Below, piece by piece: positions 1 through 11,897 of a stretch of DNA of 64,000 bases (within the stretch, counting starts at the first letter, position 1; each line of letters begins with the position of its first letter). A program made the position numbers and the translations under genes. The stretch lies in NCBI GenBank assembly GCA_911728435.2, contig OU452201.1, positions 17,670,001 to 17,734,000 of the forward strand. The letters are read 5' to 3'. Origin of the DNA: Apoderus coryli (taxonomy: Eukaryota; Arthropoda; Insecta; Coleoptera; Attelabidae). The notes under the pieces are model-generated. The model saw only the letters and a program-made list of their open reading frames with translations, did no database searches and had not been told where the DNA came from.

Positions 1-562
1 AACAATGCCAATGCTTTTGGTGCGAGTAATATATTGATAATATAGGTAGGAGTGTCAGCTTATTTGTATTGAATTTCCGCTTTATTTTTAATGTTATTGT
101 TTCGGTTTATTTTTCAATACGGATATTATTTGCTGTTGTCTGTACTTATAAAAGGTATTTACTTACAAAACGATTTTAAACATATTTGATATGATAATGT
201 CAGTCGTTAATATGGTGTTATTTACAAGTCATGGTATTATCTATAACAGAAACCACAAAATGGACTAATTTTGTATGAAAATAACACTGCATTAGTAGAA
301 AATTAAAATATGATACTGTAACATAAACTACTTTTAGTTTTGGTATTATTTCAATCCGATTTACAATACAATTATTGAATTTAGTGCCTATATATGGGTC
401 AATATCATATTGAAAGTTCCTGTAAGGAATGATTGTACTGGTCAGCTTTTCTATTTTCTTTTTTATTGGCATATAATCTGATTTGTGATCAAGAAGTGTA
501 CATTTTTAAGATAATTTTTTACTAAATATAGTAACCAATCAAATTACTTAATTTTAAGTCAT
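1..562. other. AT-rich DNA, nothing recognised
   Basis: No domain, terminal repeat or RNA motif is recognisable. A minus-strand reading frame at 218-472 is compositionally like the surrounding AT-rich DNA and resembles no family I know. Confidence 0.4.
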
Positions 563-682
563 GTGTCAAATTTCATCCAATCACCTCTCGATTACAGCGA
601 TAATACCCTACATGTGGTGTTTTCAGTTTGGTGTTTTTTTATTAAAAATGAATTAAACGGCAAACTGACAACTGGTTTAAAA

Positions 683-1339
683 ATGTCGCGAAGATTTGGT
701 ATTGCAACTAACGATGCAATTAATGATATTATATCTAATAATATATCAAAAAATACAATCAGATCAAAAAAATATATGTATGGAAAATATTTCTCGAGTT
801 TTGTGCGACCAGACAATACGAACTGAATGCTGAAACGAGTTTGCATAATTTGGCTAATATATTGAAAGATTATGCGGTAAATATGAGAAAAGCTGACGGA
901 ACTGAATATAAAGAAGCAACTGTAAAAACAATTTGGAATACTACGAGTAGGTTACTCCAGGAAAAATACTTCAATGACTTCAAAATTGTATTCGACCCGT
1001 TTACCAGTGTGATATTCAAAAATGCGCGAGATGCAAGAAATGCAAAACGTAAAAGATTACAGCAGGATCCAAACAAACGAAAATGCAGTTCATCAAATTT
1101 GAGTTCAAGTGATTTGGCTAGAATCATTGGATTATGGGATGAATGTACACCAGAAGGTTTACAAAAATTTTTGTAGCTGTTGAGCTTGGCGAGGTGGTGA
1201 ACCAGCTGATTGCCTTATAGATTATTTCACGATTGAGAAAAATAATGATGGAACGCCAACCAACAGAATTGAATACAATCCAATATTCAGTAAAACATGC
1301 CAACTTAACATTTACCAATTGTACTTTTCACAACTGTAG
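683..1339 (+). pseudogene. Crypton-like tyrosine recombinase relic
   Basis: Three consecutive frames read as one protein of the KIAA1958/ZMYM-like (Crypton-derived) tyrosine recombinase type. Frame 1 starts at ATG 683 (MSRRFGIATNDAINDII) and runs into KNTIRSKKYMYGK. A frameshift near 780-790 joins it to FLEFCATRQYEL and then the N-terminal core-binding domain with NMRKADGTEYKEATVK, the (V/L)RKxDGxEYxxxT signature, up to a TAG at 1174. A second frameshift near 1187 leads to RGGEPADCLIDYF, matching the catalytic-arginine region of the family, and EYNPIFSKT, ending at TAG 1337. The downstream catalytic HxxR and Tyr region is missing. Family Cryptons integrate through a site-specific recombinase rather than a DDE transposase. 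With two frameshifts and a truncated catalytic half this copy is dead. The assignment rests on remembered motifs and is fairly secure for the family, less so for the exact clade. Confidence 0.6.
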
Positions 1340-3268
1340 TTTTAAATAAAAATGAATAATATTTGTTTGATTAAAACTAATACATTTTGTATTGAAAATT
1401 ATTAAACGTCAAATTGACAATCAAATTTTTGATATCTACAAAGTAAAAATAGTATATTGTGCAACGAACTTGAAATGGCATATATTTCCTATGAGTATGA
1501 AGTAGGAAATGGTCATTTCATGTGAGTTTCACACTATACTTTTCCTACGACTGTTTTAATGCTTTTGAATAAATTAAACATAATTTTTAGGAAAATATTT
1601 GTTTTTCGTAACTTACCCCTGTTAGTAAGCCTGAATATGATAAGTTAAAAGCATTAAATTGACTAGGTGGTGTTAAACTATATTCACTATCACTGTTTTT
1701 GTGTTTTAAAATTAGCGAAATATTTAATTATAATTATTATTAATTATAAATACCTAAACTGTCAATTTGGTGTGTCTGTATTGTCGGCGTTGCTATGGTG
1801 ATTTTTCATGCCCGACGCTACTTTTGTCATTACCAGGAAATTTGCCCGTGCACAATAAATATTTGCCAGGCAACTAGTGGGAAATATTTATTGTGCACGG
1901 GTAAAGGAAAAACAACATTACAATGTACTACATTTTCAAATCATGATTGAACATATAATAAAGGCATTGAAAGACAGTCGTAGAAAAATTATCTTATCGA
2001 ATACTCCTCGGGCCTTGATAAATACTCAAAATTTTGTCATAGAGAATCCTTCAAGCGAGTTGCTCAAGGATAATAGCCCTCGGCCTGCGGCCTTGGGGTA
2101 TTACTACTGACAATTTCAAGAAATCCATCGAAATCGCACGCCTTCTTCGGTAGCTCTACCTGTTAAGTTGGAAAATATGTTTTTTTTTGAAAAAGCAAAT
2201 GTATGTGGGTTGTTGAATACTGTTTTGTTAAATGTTTTATTTTTCATCGTACTCTTCTTTTAAGAAAATGGTACTTTTTTCATATAATAGCTTTTTCTTT
2301 CAAGTGAATAGTTTTTTTGCAATTTCTGTCTTCGGCTTATGTAATGATGAGTAATAAACGCCATTATTGTTTTACCTTGTTCAAGATAGTAGATGGGCAA
2401 AATTCTGTGATCTCGAAATTCTCATTTTGCCTGATTGAAGCGCGTTCTTCCTTTTCGAAGCAGATTCATCCGTTCCAGTCCACTAATTTGATTTGTTTGT
2501 CCAGTCTAGTATATAATGGTAGTGGCTTTGAGGTTCGTTTACAATTTGGGGTTGAGAAAAATTAAAAAATCGATAATTTTTTAAAATTTTTACTAGCTTT
2601 TACAAATATAATATATACTTATATTTATGGATCGGCTGTATCCAATAATATATGGCCTCATGTATATTGTATGAATTAGTTTTCCTTTTTGCCAATATTT
2701 ATTTATGAATTTTTAACACTTTCACAATATCTACCCAGTGATGGAAATGGAAATTCATTGTTTCATTTTAATTAATTTATGTCAGGTGTATAATATGTCT
2801 GTAATTTGGATACGGTGTTCATGGTTAAAATATATTATTGCCTTGCAAGTGTCTATTTATTTATTAGGTCTGAATTGAATATGTATCATTTTTGAATCCA
2901 TATTTAGGTTTCTGGAGGTCGAGGCAACGTTTTGTTTTTGAGTAAAATTGTTTTGCAATTACTAATATGTTATTGTTGATTACTAAAAACAATATCCATA
3001 CGAAGAAAATGTGAAACTGTTCCATTTTTATGCCCTTTTTAAAAAAAACAAATCATTTTGGAACAAAATGAGAAGACTAAATAAATATATATTTGCCAAA
3101 AAATTAATACAATAATTTGTAGACATATACCTAGCTATAAACAAAACATAAGAATAATTAATACTATACACTATATTATACAGGTACATCGTCCAAGAAA
3201 TAAATAAATGAATTAATTAAGATACTTAAAGTAAATTAATCATATATTCTACAATTATACGTCTAATA
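1340..3268. other. Non-coding, AT-rich, one strong hairpin
   Basis: No gene recognised. A perfect 20-bp hairpin sits at 1,845-1,901. The open frame at 1,877-2,110 begins in the right arm of this hairpin and resembles nothing I know; it could belong to the Crypton-like insertion upstream. The rest is AT-rich DNA. Confidence 0.4.
1845..1901. repeat. Perfect 20-bp inverted repeat (hairpin)
   Basis: Left arm 1,845-1,864 (CCCGTGCACAATAAATATTT) is the exact reverse complement of 1,882-1,901, with a 17-nt loop. It could be the joined ends of a small foldback element. Confidence 0.8.
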
Positions 3269-4543
3269 CGAGGATTTGGCAACCCTGGTGTTGCAATCTG
3301 GCAACTGACAGCTCTATCGTAAAGTTGGACATTTTTGAGGTTTTACGTACTCAGAACGTTTTAACATACGAGTGTATTTGTGTTGTTTACAGTAGCTTAA
3401 AAGATTCATCTCAGCCCAAAAATGGAATTAAATCGTGAACATTTTCGTGCGATTATTTTTTACAACTTTCGACGTGGATTAACTCAGCAACAGTGCATGG
3501 ATGAAGTTAATTTAATTTTCGGCGATGAAGCTCCATCAAGGACCAGTGTTTATCGATGGCATGGTGAATTCAATCGTGGTCGTAGTTCACCCCAAGACGA
3601 ATTTTGTGAAGGTCGTCCAAAATCAGTTGTTGTTCCGAAAACCATTGATGCTGTGCGCGAACTGATATTGCAAGATCGTCATGTGATCTATCAAGAGATT
3701 GAGACAACCTTAGGCATTAGTGGGACCAGCATACATTCAATATTGCATAAACATTTGACTGTCAAAAAAATTTGTTCGCGTTGGATGCCACACAATTTGT
3801 CAATCCCTCAAAAAAGGCTCGTGTCGATTGGTCGAAAGAAGAAATGCTCAAAAAATACGATCGCGGTGCTTCGAAACACGTCTATGACATTGTGATAGGT
3901 TATGAATCGTGGATTTACGCGTATGAGCCCGAAAGTAAACAGCAGTCGACTGTATGGGTGTTTCAAGATGAGCCAAATCCAACAAAAGTTGTTCGCACAC
4001 GAAGCACTTCCAAGCAAATGGTCGCCTGTTTTTGCGGAAAAACTGGACATGTCGCAACTGTACCACTAGAACAACGCAGTGGTACTGAGTGGTACACAAC
4101 CAATTGTTTGCCAGTTGTCTTCCAAGAAATCAGGAAAACCAACCGCCGAAGACGGATCACTCTTCACCACGACAATGCGAGCTCTCACACATCGGCTCAA
4201 ACAACTGCATTTTTGAGCACCTAAAACATCAATTTGATGAGTCATCCGTCGTATAGTCCTGACTTGGCACCGAATCACTTCTTTTTAGTCCCGTACGTAA
4301 AAACAAACTGCGAGGTCAACGTTTTTCGACACCTGAAGAAGCGGTTGCTGCATTCAGAATGCATGTTTTGGAGATACCTCAATCAGAGTGGCAAAAGTGC
4401 TGACAATTGGATCAAACGCATGCAAAAGTGTATTGATCTTCATGGGGAATATTTTGAAAAACAATAAAGTGATTTTCGATTATTAATATTTTTTTTTCTT
4501 CTCTAATCCCGAAATATATAAAAAATATAAAAGGCAACCCTCG
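3269..4543 (+). mobile_element. mariner transposon, defective copy 1
   Basis: A 1,275-bp Tc1/mariner element sits between TA dinucleotides (3,267-3,268 and 4,544-4,545), the target duplication expected of mariner. The ends start CGAGG on both sides, but the inner terminal repeats match poorly (left CGAGGATTTGGCAACC, right complement CGAGGGTTGCC). It holds one transposase pseudogene. The 3' half, with its right flank, is duplicated at 8,814-9,544. Confidence 0.85.
3422..4467 (+). pseudogene. mariner transposase (DD34D), inactivated
   Basis: The start MELNREHFRAIIFYNFRRG and the N-terminal paired helix-turn-helix region are typical of mariner transposases often labelled SETMAR-like. The reading frame shifts near 3,815 (after HNLSIPQK) to ARVDWSKEEMLKKY and is broken by a TAA near 4,222, after which NLMSHPSYSPDLAPN continues. 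Two of the three catalytic acidic positions are changed: the usual TGDE reads IGYE, and the usual third Asp after SPDLAPN is His. The middle HHDNASSH block is intact. Transposase binds the inverted ends and cuts and pastes at TA. This copy cannot encode an active enzyme; only its DNA ends could still be mobilised by another source. Confidence 0.85.
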
Positions 4544-4570
4544 TATATAAACAAAACACACAATACAGAC

Positions 4571-5728
4571 AGCATACATTAAAATGCCAACGTGCCGAGC
4601 CAATCAGAGCATTTGGGGCGGGGCTTTCCTTGGCGCGCATTTGAGTTTGAATTTAACCGCTATTCAACTTATTTTGGAACTGAAATTTAGTCGATATTTA
4701 ATTGGAATGAGTTTTTCAGTAAAATAATTTAAATATTAATATGTATAAGGTATGCGCTAAGAAAGTCTGTTGAACTTTCCTTTGTAGTAGGCATTTCTTG
4801 ATATACCTAGCTGAAAAACCTTCATTTCGTATATCGGAAAAACGATACTCAAATATATTTATGTATAATTTGAAGATACCTATCTAATTTTTAAATCATT
4901 TTATGCATTACAGATAGGAAGTCAGGAAATAAAAAAGGCACATTATTCTCAATAGTTTATTTTTAGCTATATATATATTAAATTATACACAATGATAATA
5001 AATAATAATTACTATGAACATACAAATTAATACAAATACACCACTACCATACATACATATATATTATAAGGTACAACACCAAACAAATCTAATATAATAT
5101 ATAATATTATACAAGACAATAAGAAAAAATAGTATGTAATGTGAAAAAGTGATACAATTAAAAGGAAAATATCTAAATTGAAATAGTACGCAATCTGAAC
5201 AAGTAATATTAGATTTGTTTGGTGTTGAACCTTATAATATATGTGTATGTATGGTAGTGGTGTATTTGTATTAATTTGTATGTTCATAGTAATTATTATT
5301 TATTATCATTGTGTATAATTTAATATATATAGCTACAAATAAACTATTGAGAATAATGTGCCTTTTTTATTTCCTGACTTCCTATCTGTAATGCAAAAAA
5401 TTATTTTAAAATTAGATAGGTATCTTCAAATTATACATAAATATATTTGAGTATCGTTTTTCCGATATACGAAATGAAGGTTTTTCAGCTAGGTATATCA
5501 AGAAATACCTACTACAAAGGAAAGTTCAACAGACTTTCTTAGCGAATACCTTATACATATTAATATTTAAATTATTTTACTGAAAAACTCATTCCAATTA
5601 AATATCGACTAAATTTCAGTTTCAAAATAAGTTGAATAGCGGTGAAATTCAAACTCAAATGCGCGCCAAGGAAAGCCCCGCTCCAAATGCTCTGATTGGC
5701 TCGGCACGTTGGCATTTTAATGTATGCT
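4571..5728. mobile_element. Foldback element with 525-bp inverted arms
   Basis: Arms 4,571-5,095 and 5,205-5,728 are near-perfect reverse complements, separated by a 109-bp spacer. Termini are AGCATACATT and its complement. The 10-bp sequence CAATACAGAC occurs immediately outside both ends (4,561-4,570 and 5,729-5,738), a clean target-site duplication. Very long inverted repeats with a 9- to 10-bp duplication fit foldback or Mutator-like non-autonomous DNA transposons. There is no coding capacity; the reading frame inside the arms is AT-rich and not protein-like. Confidence 0.85.
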
Positions 5729-5744
5729 CAATACAGACTACTAC

Positions 5745-6000
5745 TAATAATGACCCAGTGTGTAAATCGCTCCAAATTAAGGCACATCATTAAAAAGTCA
5801 ACTACTGAATAAAAAGCTCTTTCTAACAGGTATGTTTTTAGAGCTTTACGGAATCTAGGACGGGATGATAAGGATTTGATTTTCATTGGTAGATGGTTGT
5901 ACATTTTTTTTTTGCGTTCTAGAGAATCGAGCTTTCGATTAATTCGGAGGATGAGGCTGGCAGATAAAGATCATGTTCGGCGTTTCTAAGCAGATAGTTA
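5745..6000 (-). pseudogene. LINE ORF2 C-terminal fragment
   Basis: The complement reads YNHLPMKIKSLSSRPRFRK then ALKTYLLERAFYSVVDFL, the familiar end of CR1/Jockey-type non-LTR retrotransposon ORF2 proteins (YNxLPxxIKxxxxxxxFKxxLKxxLL). Traces of the preceding segment are seen up to about 6,000. It abuts the right duplication of the foldback element. Only the extreme C-terminus remains. Confidence 0.6.
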
Positions 6001-7198
6001 TGGAATGGTCTTTCAGATACATTAGTATTTTAATTTTTCGTTTAGCGTAAAAGCTCGTTTCGACCTTTCATCCATATTTTTCACAATTTTTTAATTGAAA
6101 CAAATACGACACACCGAATATCATTCATAGAACCACTACAAGCGGGAGTACCATAGAATATCGGGGAATTACCCGAAACAACTCGGTTATGATTCATTTT
6201 AGTCCACTACAAGCAAGGTTCCATTATAAACGAGTACGCCTTTTCCGAGAAGGATTTGGGATCCAAGCTTTTAATTAGTATTCCAGACAATACAACTAAA
6301 AAGATGAGATCGTTTGTGATAAATGACGCATACACAAACTTTAGAGGAAATATTCTGCATTAAGGCCAAAAAATTTCGAAAATCCTCGATTTTTCTTTAA
6401 ATATCAAAACATAAAAAACTTCAAATAAGTGGTACGAATTCATTAGTTTGGTAAAATGTCTCAAATTTTTGCCAATTATTTAAATTTACCAAATCCTGGA
6501 GGATATACATGGCATTGTTTTCGCCGATTTTTTGTGCCATCATTGGGACAAGTATAAAGTATAACCCATTGACCTTGGAAGTGTTAAATATTAAAATTAA
6601 AACAATTCGCACTTAAACTTCTTAGGAGCTCAAACTCCTCCACTGTAGAGTCTACTATGTCCCATTAATATTCAATATATTGTCAGAAATTTATGCAGCT
6701 CTAAATATTTATTTTAATAATATTTATTAGACTGTATAATTTCTTGAATCGATAAAATAGAATGTTGGACAAGTTCAAAATTTATAAGAAAAAACATGAA
6801 TTATACCTATCTTGTTTGCCATTCTATCAAACGATACATTATTCAGATACAGAAACTATCGATTTCTAAAATTTTACTATGTTGATTTATGATAGAAATG
6901 ATATTTCATCAAGAACTACGGGAAAATAAAAAAAATATTATGGTTTAATAATAACGTCATGTCTGGTTGTAATATAAAGTACGAAATAATAACATGTTTT
7001 AGAGAAATATATTAATTTTTTGTGTATACTTTTAATACTGTACGGTATAGCTAATAAAAGCCAGTAGTTGTACTTTCACATAATACACCTTATATGTCTG
7101 TGTATGTTGAGCAAAAGTATCAATTAGTGTGTAATTAATTACGAAAGATAATGTTAGTTTATATATGATAAAATTAGCTTGATTTAACAAATTAAGAT
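6001..7198. other. AT-rich spacer, nothing recognised
   Basis: No domain, terminal repeat or RNA motif identified. Short open frames are unremarkable. Confidence 0.4.
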
Positions 7199-7880
7199 TT
7201 AGATCAATTTCAAAATTAAGCTGTTGTTAAAATGTAAATTTATTTTATTTAAATTTTGAATCCTGAAGTTAAACAATTTGGGGCACCGCGAACAAGTGAG
7301 TTTATGAAAAAATACTGCACAATGCAGTATTCGCTTTTTGTTCATATTTAGCCAGTTCGCAGATTTTAATTTACATGATACAGTCAAAATTTTTCTAATG
7401 CCATTTAAAAAGCGAAGACATGACTTTTGTATCCTTTCTATTTTCAAAGCATCAACACTGACTAAACAAGGACCATACAACACATCAGAATAGTTAAAGT
7501 GTGATAAGACCAAGGTATCGCATAATCCGGTTTTAACTTTTTCTGAAAGAACACTACGATGGGAATATAAAGATTTAAGCTCTCTGAATATTTCTACTAA
7601 TATGTTTCTTGAATCGCAAATTTACATCCAAAATAATACCCAGATTTCTCGCGGATTTCGCGCTATTCAGATAATGACGATTCACGCTAATCCGAATGTT
7701 GGAAGCAACCTTATCCTTTCCAAACCCAAGTATACAGCACTTCTTGGAATTGATCTTCAGGTGGTTATCAGAGGCTGTATGGATGAAGTCGTTCAGATCA
7801 GCATTTATGGCCGACTCAGCCTCATTCTGGAGGCTAAAGCTCGCCCGTACGTTTCTTCTTTCAGCCTGAAAAAATAACAC
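7199..7880 (-). pseudogene. LINE reverse transcriptase fragment
   Basis: Two minus-strand frames give the C-terminal part of a non-LTR reverse transcriptase. The upstream frame (7,880-7,575) has LKINSKKCCILGFGKDK and ARNLGIILDVNLRFKKHI. The downstream frame (7,513-7,199) has LSHFNYSDVLYGPCL and RIQKSCLRFLNGIRK. The same motif order is found at 15,894-16,638, so both belong to one CR1/Jockey-like family. The catalytic FADD block and everything 5' of it are missing, and the two parts are out of frame. Confidence 0.75.
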
Positions 7881-8276
7881 TTTACCGCATAGGAATACAA
7901 TATAATATTATTAGTTTGCCACCATGTATAATAAATAATTACAAAAACATCATTACAACCTTCATAATTTGCTCATAGATTGGTTATGAACGTACAGCAG
8001 TAAACTTAATCAAAAACAACCGTTTCTTAATAGAAAGCAATTAATTTCCTCTAGTATCAAAATAATAATACTTACAATATAAAATTAGCTAAATGAGATA
8101 ATAGATATCCGCTGCAATTGTGCATTCTAATTTTCTGCAAATTCAAACAACTAATCGCAGCATAGAGAAATAATAATTAGTGTCGTGCGGTGATTGTGCA
8201 TTTTTTTTCTTTCGTTTTCTATGTAAACTGAACAAAAGGAATAATAATAATTATTTTGACAATAATGTCGCTTTGT

Positions 8277-8815
8277 TATAGGATGTTTTTTTTTTCGTCA
8301 CATTATACAAGATGTTTATAAAAAAGCTGGCCAAAATTTGTGAGCGAATGGGGGATATCTAATCATGAAAAAAACCTAAATTGGAATTTTTCAAAAAGTT
8401 ACAAAGATCAAGGTGTTAAAGATGACTGCCTGAGGATGATTTTTTTGAAATATTTTCAAAATGAGTAAAAATGCATTAACCAAATGTAGCATATTTGCTA
8501 ACCTAGTTAAATGTCGTAAACTGACATGAAATTTAATAAAAAAGAAGACCATAGGCGGGTAAACGGGGGACGCTTGCCTTAATTATAACCTAACTTTTTT
8601 TCCTTGTGATTTTTATTCATTTTGTGTCAAAAATGTGATAAAATAAAGTTTTCTACATAAAAACGCATACTTCTTTTTTCTCGAAAAACCTACAGGTTTT
8701 CGAGAAATTCGAGTTTGAAAATTTTAGGACAAAACTGGTTCTTAGTAAACGGCATTAATAAAATTATTGAAATACAGTTTGCTAACGAAAAGTTTTCCAA
8801 AATTTTATTAATGCT
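8277..8815. repeat. 539-bp direct repeat, left copy, truncated
   Basis: Essentially identical at constant offset to 9,554-10,092. It ends inside the palindromic terminus of the parent element at ATTAATGCT, where a mariner fragment begins. In the right copy the second palindrome arm is present. Confidence 0.85.
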
Positions 8816-9544
8816 ATGACATTGTGATAGGTTATGAATCGTGGATTTACGCGTATGAGCCCGAAAGTAAACAGCAGTCGACTGTATGGGTGTTTCAAGA
8901 TGAGCCAAATCCAACAAAAGTTGTTCGCACACGAAGCACTTCCAAGCAAATGGTCGCCTGTTTTTGCGGAAAAACTGGACATGTCGCAACTGTACCACTA
9001 GAACAACGCAGTGGTACTGAGTGGTACACAACCAATTGTTTGCCAGTTGTCTTCCAAGAAATCAGGAAAACCAACCGCCGAAGACGGATCACTCTTCACC
9101 ACGACAATGCGAGCTCTCACACATCGGCTCAAACAACTGCATTTTTGAGCACCTAAAACATCAATTTGATGAGTCATCCGTCGTATAGTCCTGACTTGGC
9201 ACCGAATCACTTCTTTTTAGTCCCGTACGTAAAAACAAACTGCGAGGTCAACGTTTTTCGACACCTGAAGAAGCGGTTGCTGCATTCAGAATGCATGTTT
9301 TGGAGATACCTCAATCAGAGTGGCAAAAGTGCTGACAATTGGATCAAACGCATGCAAAAGTGTATTGATCTTCATGGGGAATATTTTGAAAAACAATAAA
9401 GTGATTTTCGATTATTAATATTTTTTTTTCTTCTCTAATCCCGAAATATATAAAAAATATAAAAGGCAACCCTCGTATATAAACAAAACACACAATACAG
9501 ACAGCATACATTAAAATGCCAACGTGCCGAGCCAATCAGAGCAT
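8814..9544 (+). mobile_element. Duplicated 3' half of mariner copy 1 plus flank
   Basis: Matches 3,882-4,612 at a constant offset of 4,932, with the same disabled codons (IGYE, LAPNH) and the same internal stop. It includes the mariner right end, 16 bp of flank, the left target duplication of the foldback element and its first 42 bp. It is therefore a copy of a junction, not a transposition product. The left boundary has a 2-bp CT overlap with the repeat; the right one runs into an AT dinucleotide tract (9,543-9,557). Confidence 0.85.
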
Positions 9545-9553
9545 ATATATATA

Positions 9554-10146
9554 TATAGGATGTTTTTTTTTTCGTCACATTATACAAGATGTTTATAAAA
9601 AAGCTGGCCAAAATTTGTGAGCGAATGGGGGATATCTAATCATGAAAAAAACCTAAATTGGAATTTTTCAAAAAGTTACAAAGATCAAGGTGTTAAAGAT
9701 GACTGCCTGAGGATGATTTTTTTGAAATATTTTCAAAATGAGTAAAAATGCATTAACCAAATGTAGCATATTTGCTAACCTAGTTAAATGTCGTAAACTG
9801 ACATGAAATTTAATAAAAAAGAAGACCATAGGCGGGTAAACGGGGGACGCTTGCCTTAATTATAACCTAACTTTTTTTCCTTGTGATTTTTATTCATTTT
9901 GTGTCAAAAATGTGATAAAATAAAGTTTTCTACATAAAAACGCATACTTCTTTTTTCTCGAAAAACCTACAGGTTTTCGAGAAATTCGAGTTTGAAAATT
10001 TTAGGACAAAACTGGTTCTTAGTAAACGGCATTAATAAAATTATTGAAATACAGTTTGCTAACGAAAAGTTTTCCAAAATTTTATTAATGCTTTGTACTA
10101 AGGACCAGTTTTGTCCTAAAATTTTCAAACTCGAATTTCTCGAAAA
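9554..10146. repeat. 539-bp direct repeat, right copy, with foldback end
   Basis: Repeats 8,277-8,815 and continues into a terminal foldback. About 9,974-10,046 (TTTTCGAGAAATTCGAGTTT onward) is the inverse of about 10,076-10,146. The element has no recognisable ORF; family unknown. Confidence 0.75.
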
Positions 10147-10915
10147 GCATTGAAATGTGCGAATAAAAATATAATAAAAACTGACATTAAATTCAATGTC
10201 TTTACTGCATAAGGCAGATTGGCATGAATTGCCTTGGACTTTAAATCTAATAAATTAGAAAAACTAGAAGAAATGTCCATAAATGATAATTACTATCATT
10301 GCGTGTGCGTTCGAAACTAATTACGGCTCTGGTAGATTTTAAATCTACCGTTAAACAATAGCAAAAAAAAATTTAGAATAATATTTAGATTGTTTAGATA
10401 TTTGCACCTTGTAGAATAATTATATCCTCCTAGAGTACTACCAAAATAACAGTTTATTCACAGCGAGTCTATAACAAATTTTATTAGCTACTTAAGTTTG
10501 AAAAATGCCACAATAATAATAAGTTACACTTAAATTATCATGAAAAAGTAAGTTGTTATAGTTTGGTTTAAAAGATTTTCTGACCCAAAAAATTGTATAC
10601 GGTCGTAAATCATAATCTGTAGTAATAAAGAAAATAATGGATTGTTTGTATGATTTTACTTTAATGAACGGCAATATCTGTCGAAATTTTCTAATGGAAA
10701 TAGTTTCCAACTGTAAAAATATAAAGGCTTGTTGAAATATCATGTCGAAAAGCTTAGTCAGTTATTTAATACGATATTCGGTGAAAAAATAATTATGTCG
10801 ATACGAGGTATGTTCATAGAAGCAATATTAGTTAATTAATTATACTTTTTATTGTTTAATATTATTCTTGAACATTCAAATTTTTATATTTATTCTATTT
10901 TTGGGGATTTTCTTA
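10147..10915. other. AT-rich spacer, nothing recognised
   Basis: The minus-strand frame at 10,492-10,743 resembles no known family. Confidence 0.35.
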
Positions 10916-10933
10916 AAAATAAAATAATCATTT

Positions 10934-11509
10934 GTAAATAGGAAATAAAACGTCAAACTCCACGAAATCAATCTTCAGCATCAGTGGCAAAATTTGTAGA
11001 GAAATTGTATTTTTGAAAGTATTACATCATTAGGAGTATTTTAAGAGTAATGTGTTGAAGTCTGAAAAAGACAAACAAGAGTATTAGTTGCTGCGTAAAA
11101 CAAATCACATAAAATTTTTAAAAATTACTAGTCGAGATGATTAATAAAAAGAAAAACAACAAAATGTAATATTAGAATTTAATTTCATTATCATTAACAA
11201 TTTAATAATATTTTTCCTCGAAATGGTAAGTTAGTTAAATTACAACAATACAATCATATTATAAAAAGTGTCTTTTTCAGACTTCAACACATTACTCTTA
11301 AAATACTTCTAATGATGTAATACTTTCCAAAATACAATTTCTCTACAAATTTTGCCACTGATGATGAAGCTAGTGAGCTTCGAAACATGTTTGATAGTTT
11401 AATCGACCTAACACATTAAGTATAGTGCATTAAATTGATTTCGTGGAGTTTGACGTTTTATTTCCTATTTACAATACATTCACTCCACTTAAGAATGGAC
11501 TACTTCTTT
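10934..11509 (+). mobile_element. Family B foldback element with hammerhead-like motif
   Basis: A 576-bp insertion bounded by a perfect 18-bp target-site duplication (10,916-10,933 and 11,510-11,527; AAAATAAAATAATCATTT). Inverted arms lie at about 10,943-11,070 and 11,267-11,470. The left arm lacks about 85 bp that in the right arm hold a hammerhead-like motif. The 3' tail contains a block (complement TAGTCCATTCTTAAGTGG) shared with the copies at 25,267 and 61,593. A long, element-specific duplication length suggests target-primed reverse transcription rather than cut-and-paste. There is no ORF. Confidence 0.75.
11355..11393 (+). ncRNA. Hammerhead-like motif, family B copy 1
   Basis: CTGATGA is followed by one extra T, a perfect 6-bp stem GAAGCT/AGCTTC with 4-nt loop, then GAAAC and ATGTT. 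The order and bases match the hammerhead core, but the extra T between CTGATGA and stem II is non-canonical and stem I pairs poorly. Likely a degenerate or inactive relative. Confidence 0.45.
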
Positions 11510-11897
11510 AAAATAAAATAATCATTTTCAAAAACTAAAAAGAAAACATGTTTCCTAAACATATCAGAAATATTGACTAGATATTTATAACTTTGATAGA
11601 ATGTAATCTATGAAATGTATCAAAAAAACTTGCTTACATAGGTGTACGTAAATGGTTGAAAAGGGGCAAAAATTAAAAAATATTTAAACTGTCAAAATTA
11701 TATATTTCGCCTAGTAATGTACCATAGGCGTCCGTGAAAAGTCTAAAAAGGCTGGCAGGCAATGTGATTCAAATTTCCAACATTAGGCCATCGTTTGTGA
11801 ACATTGTTTCACCGGGCATACTGCCTGCTCGCACTAGGTGTCGCCACATACATCTTGTTGTCAATCAGTAGTATCTCGTGCTAGTTTAAGCTGCCGA

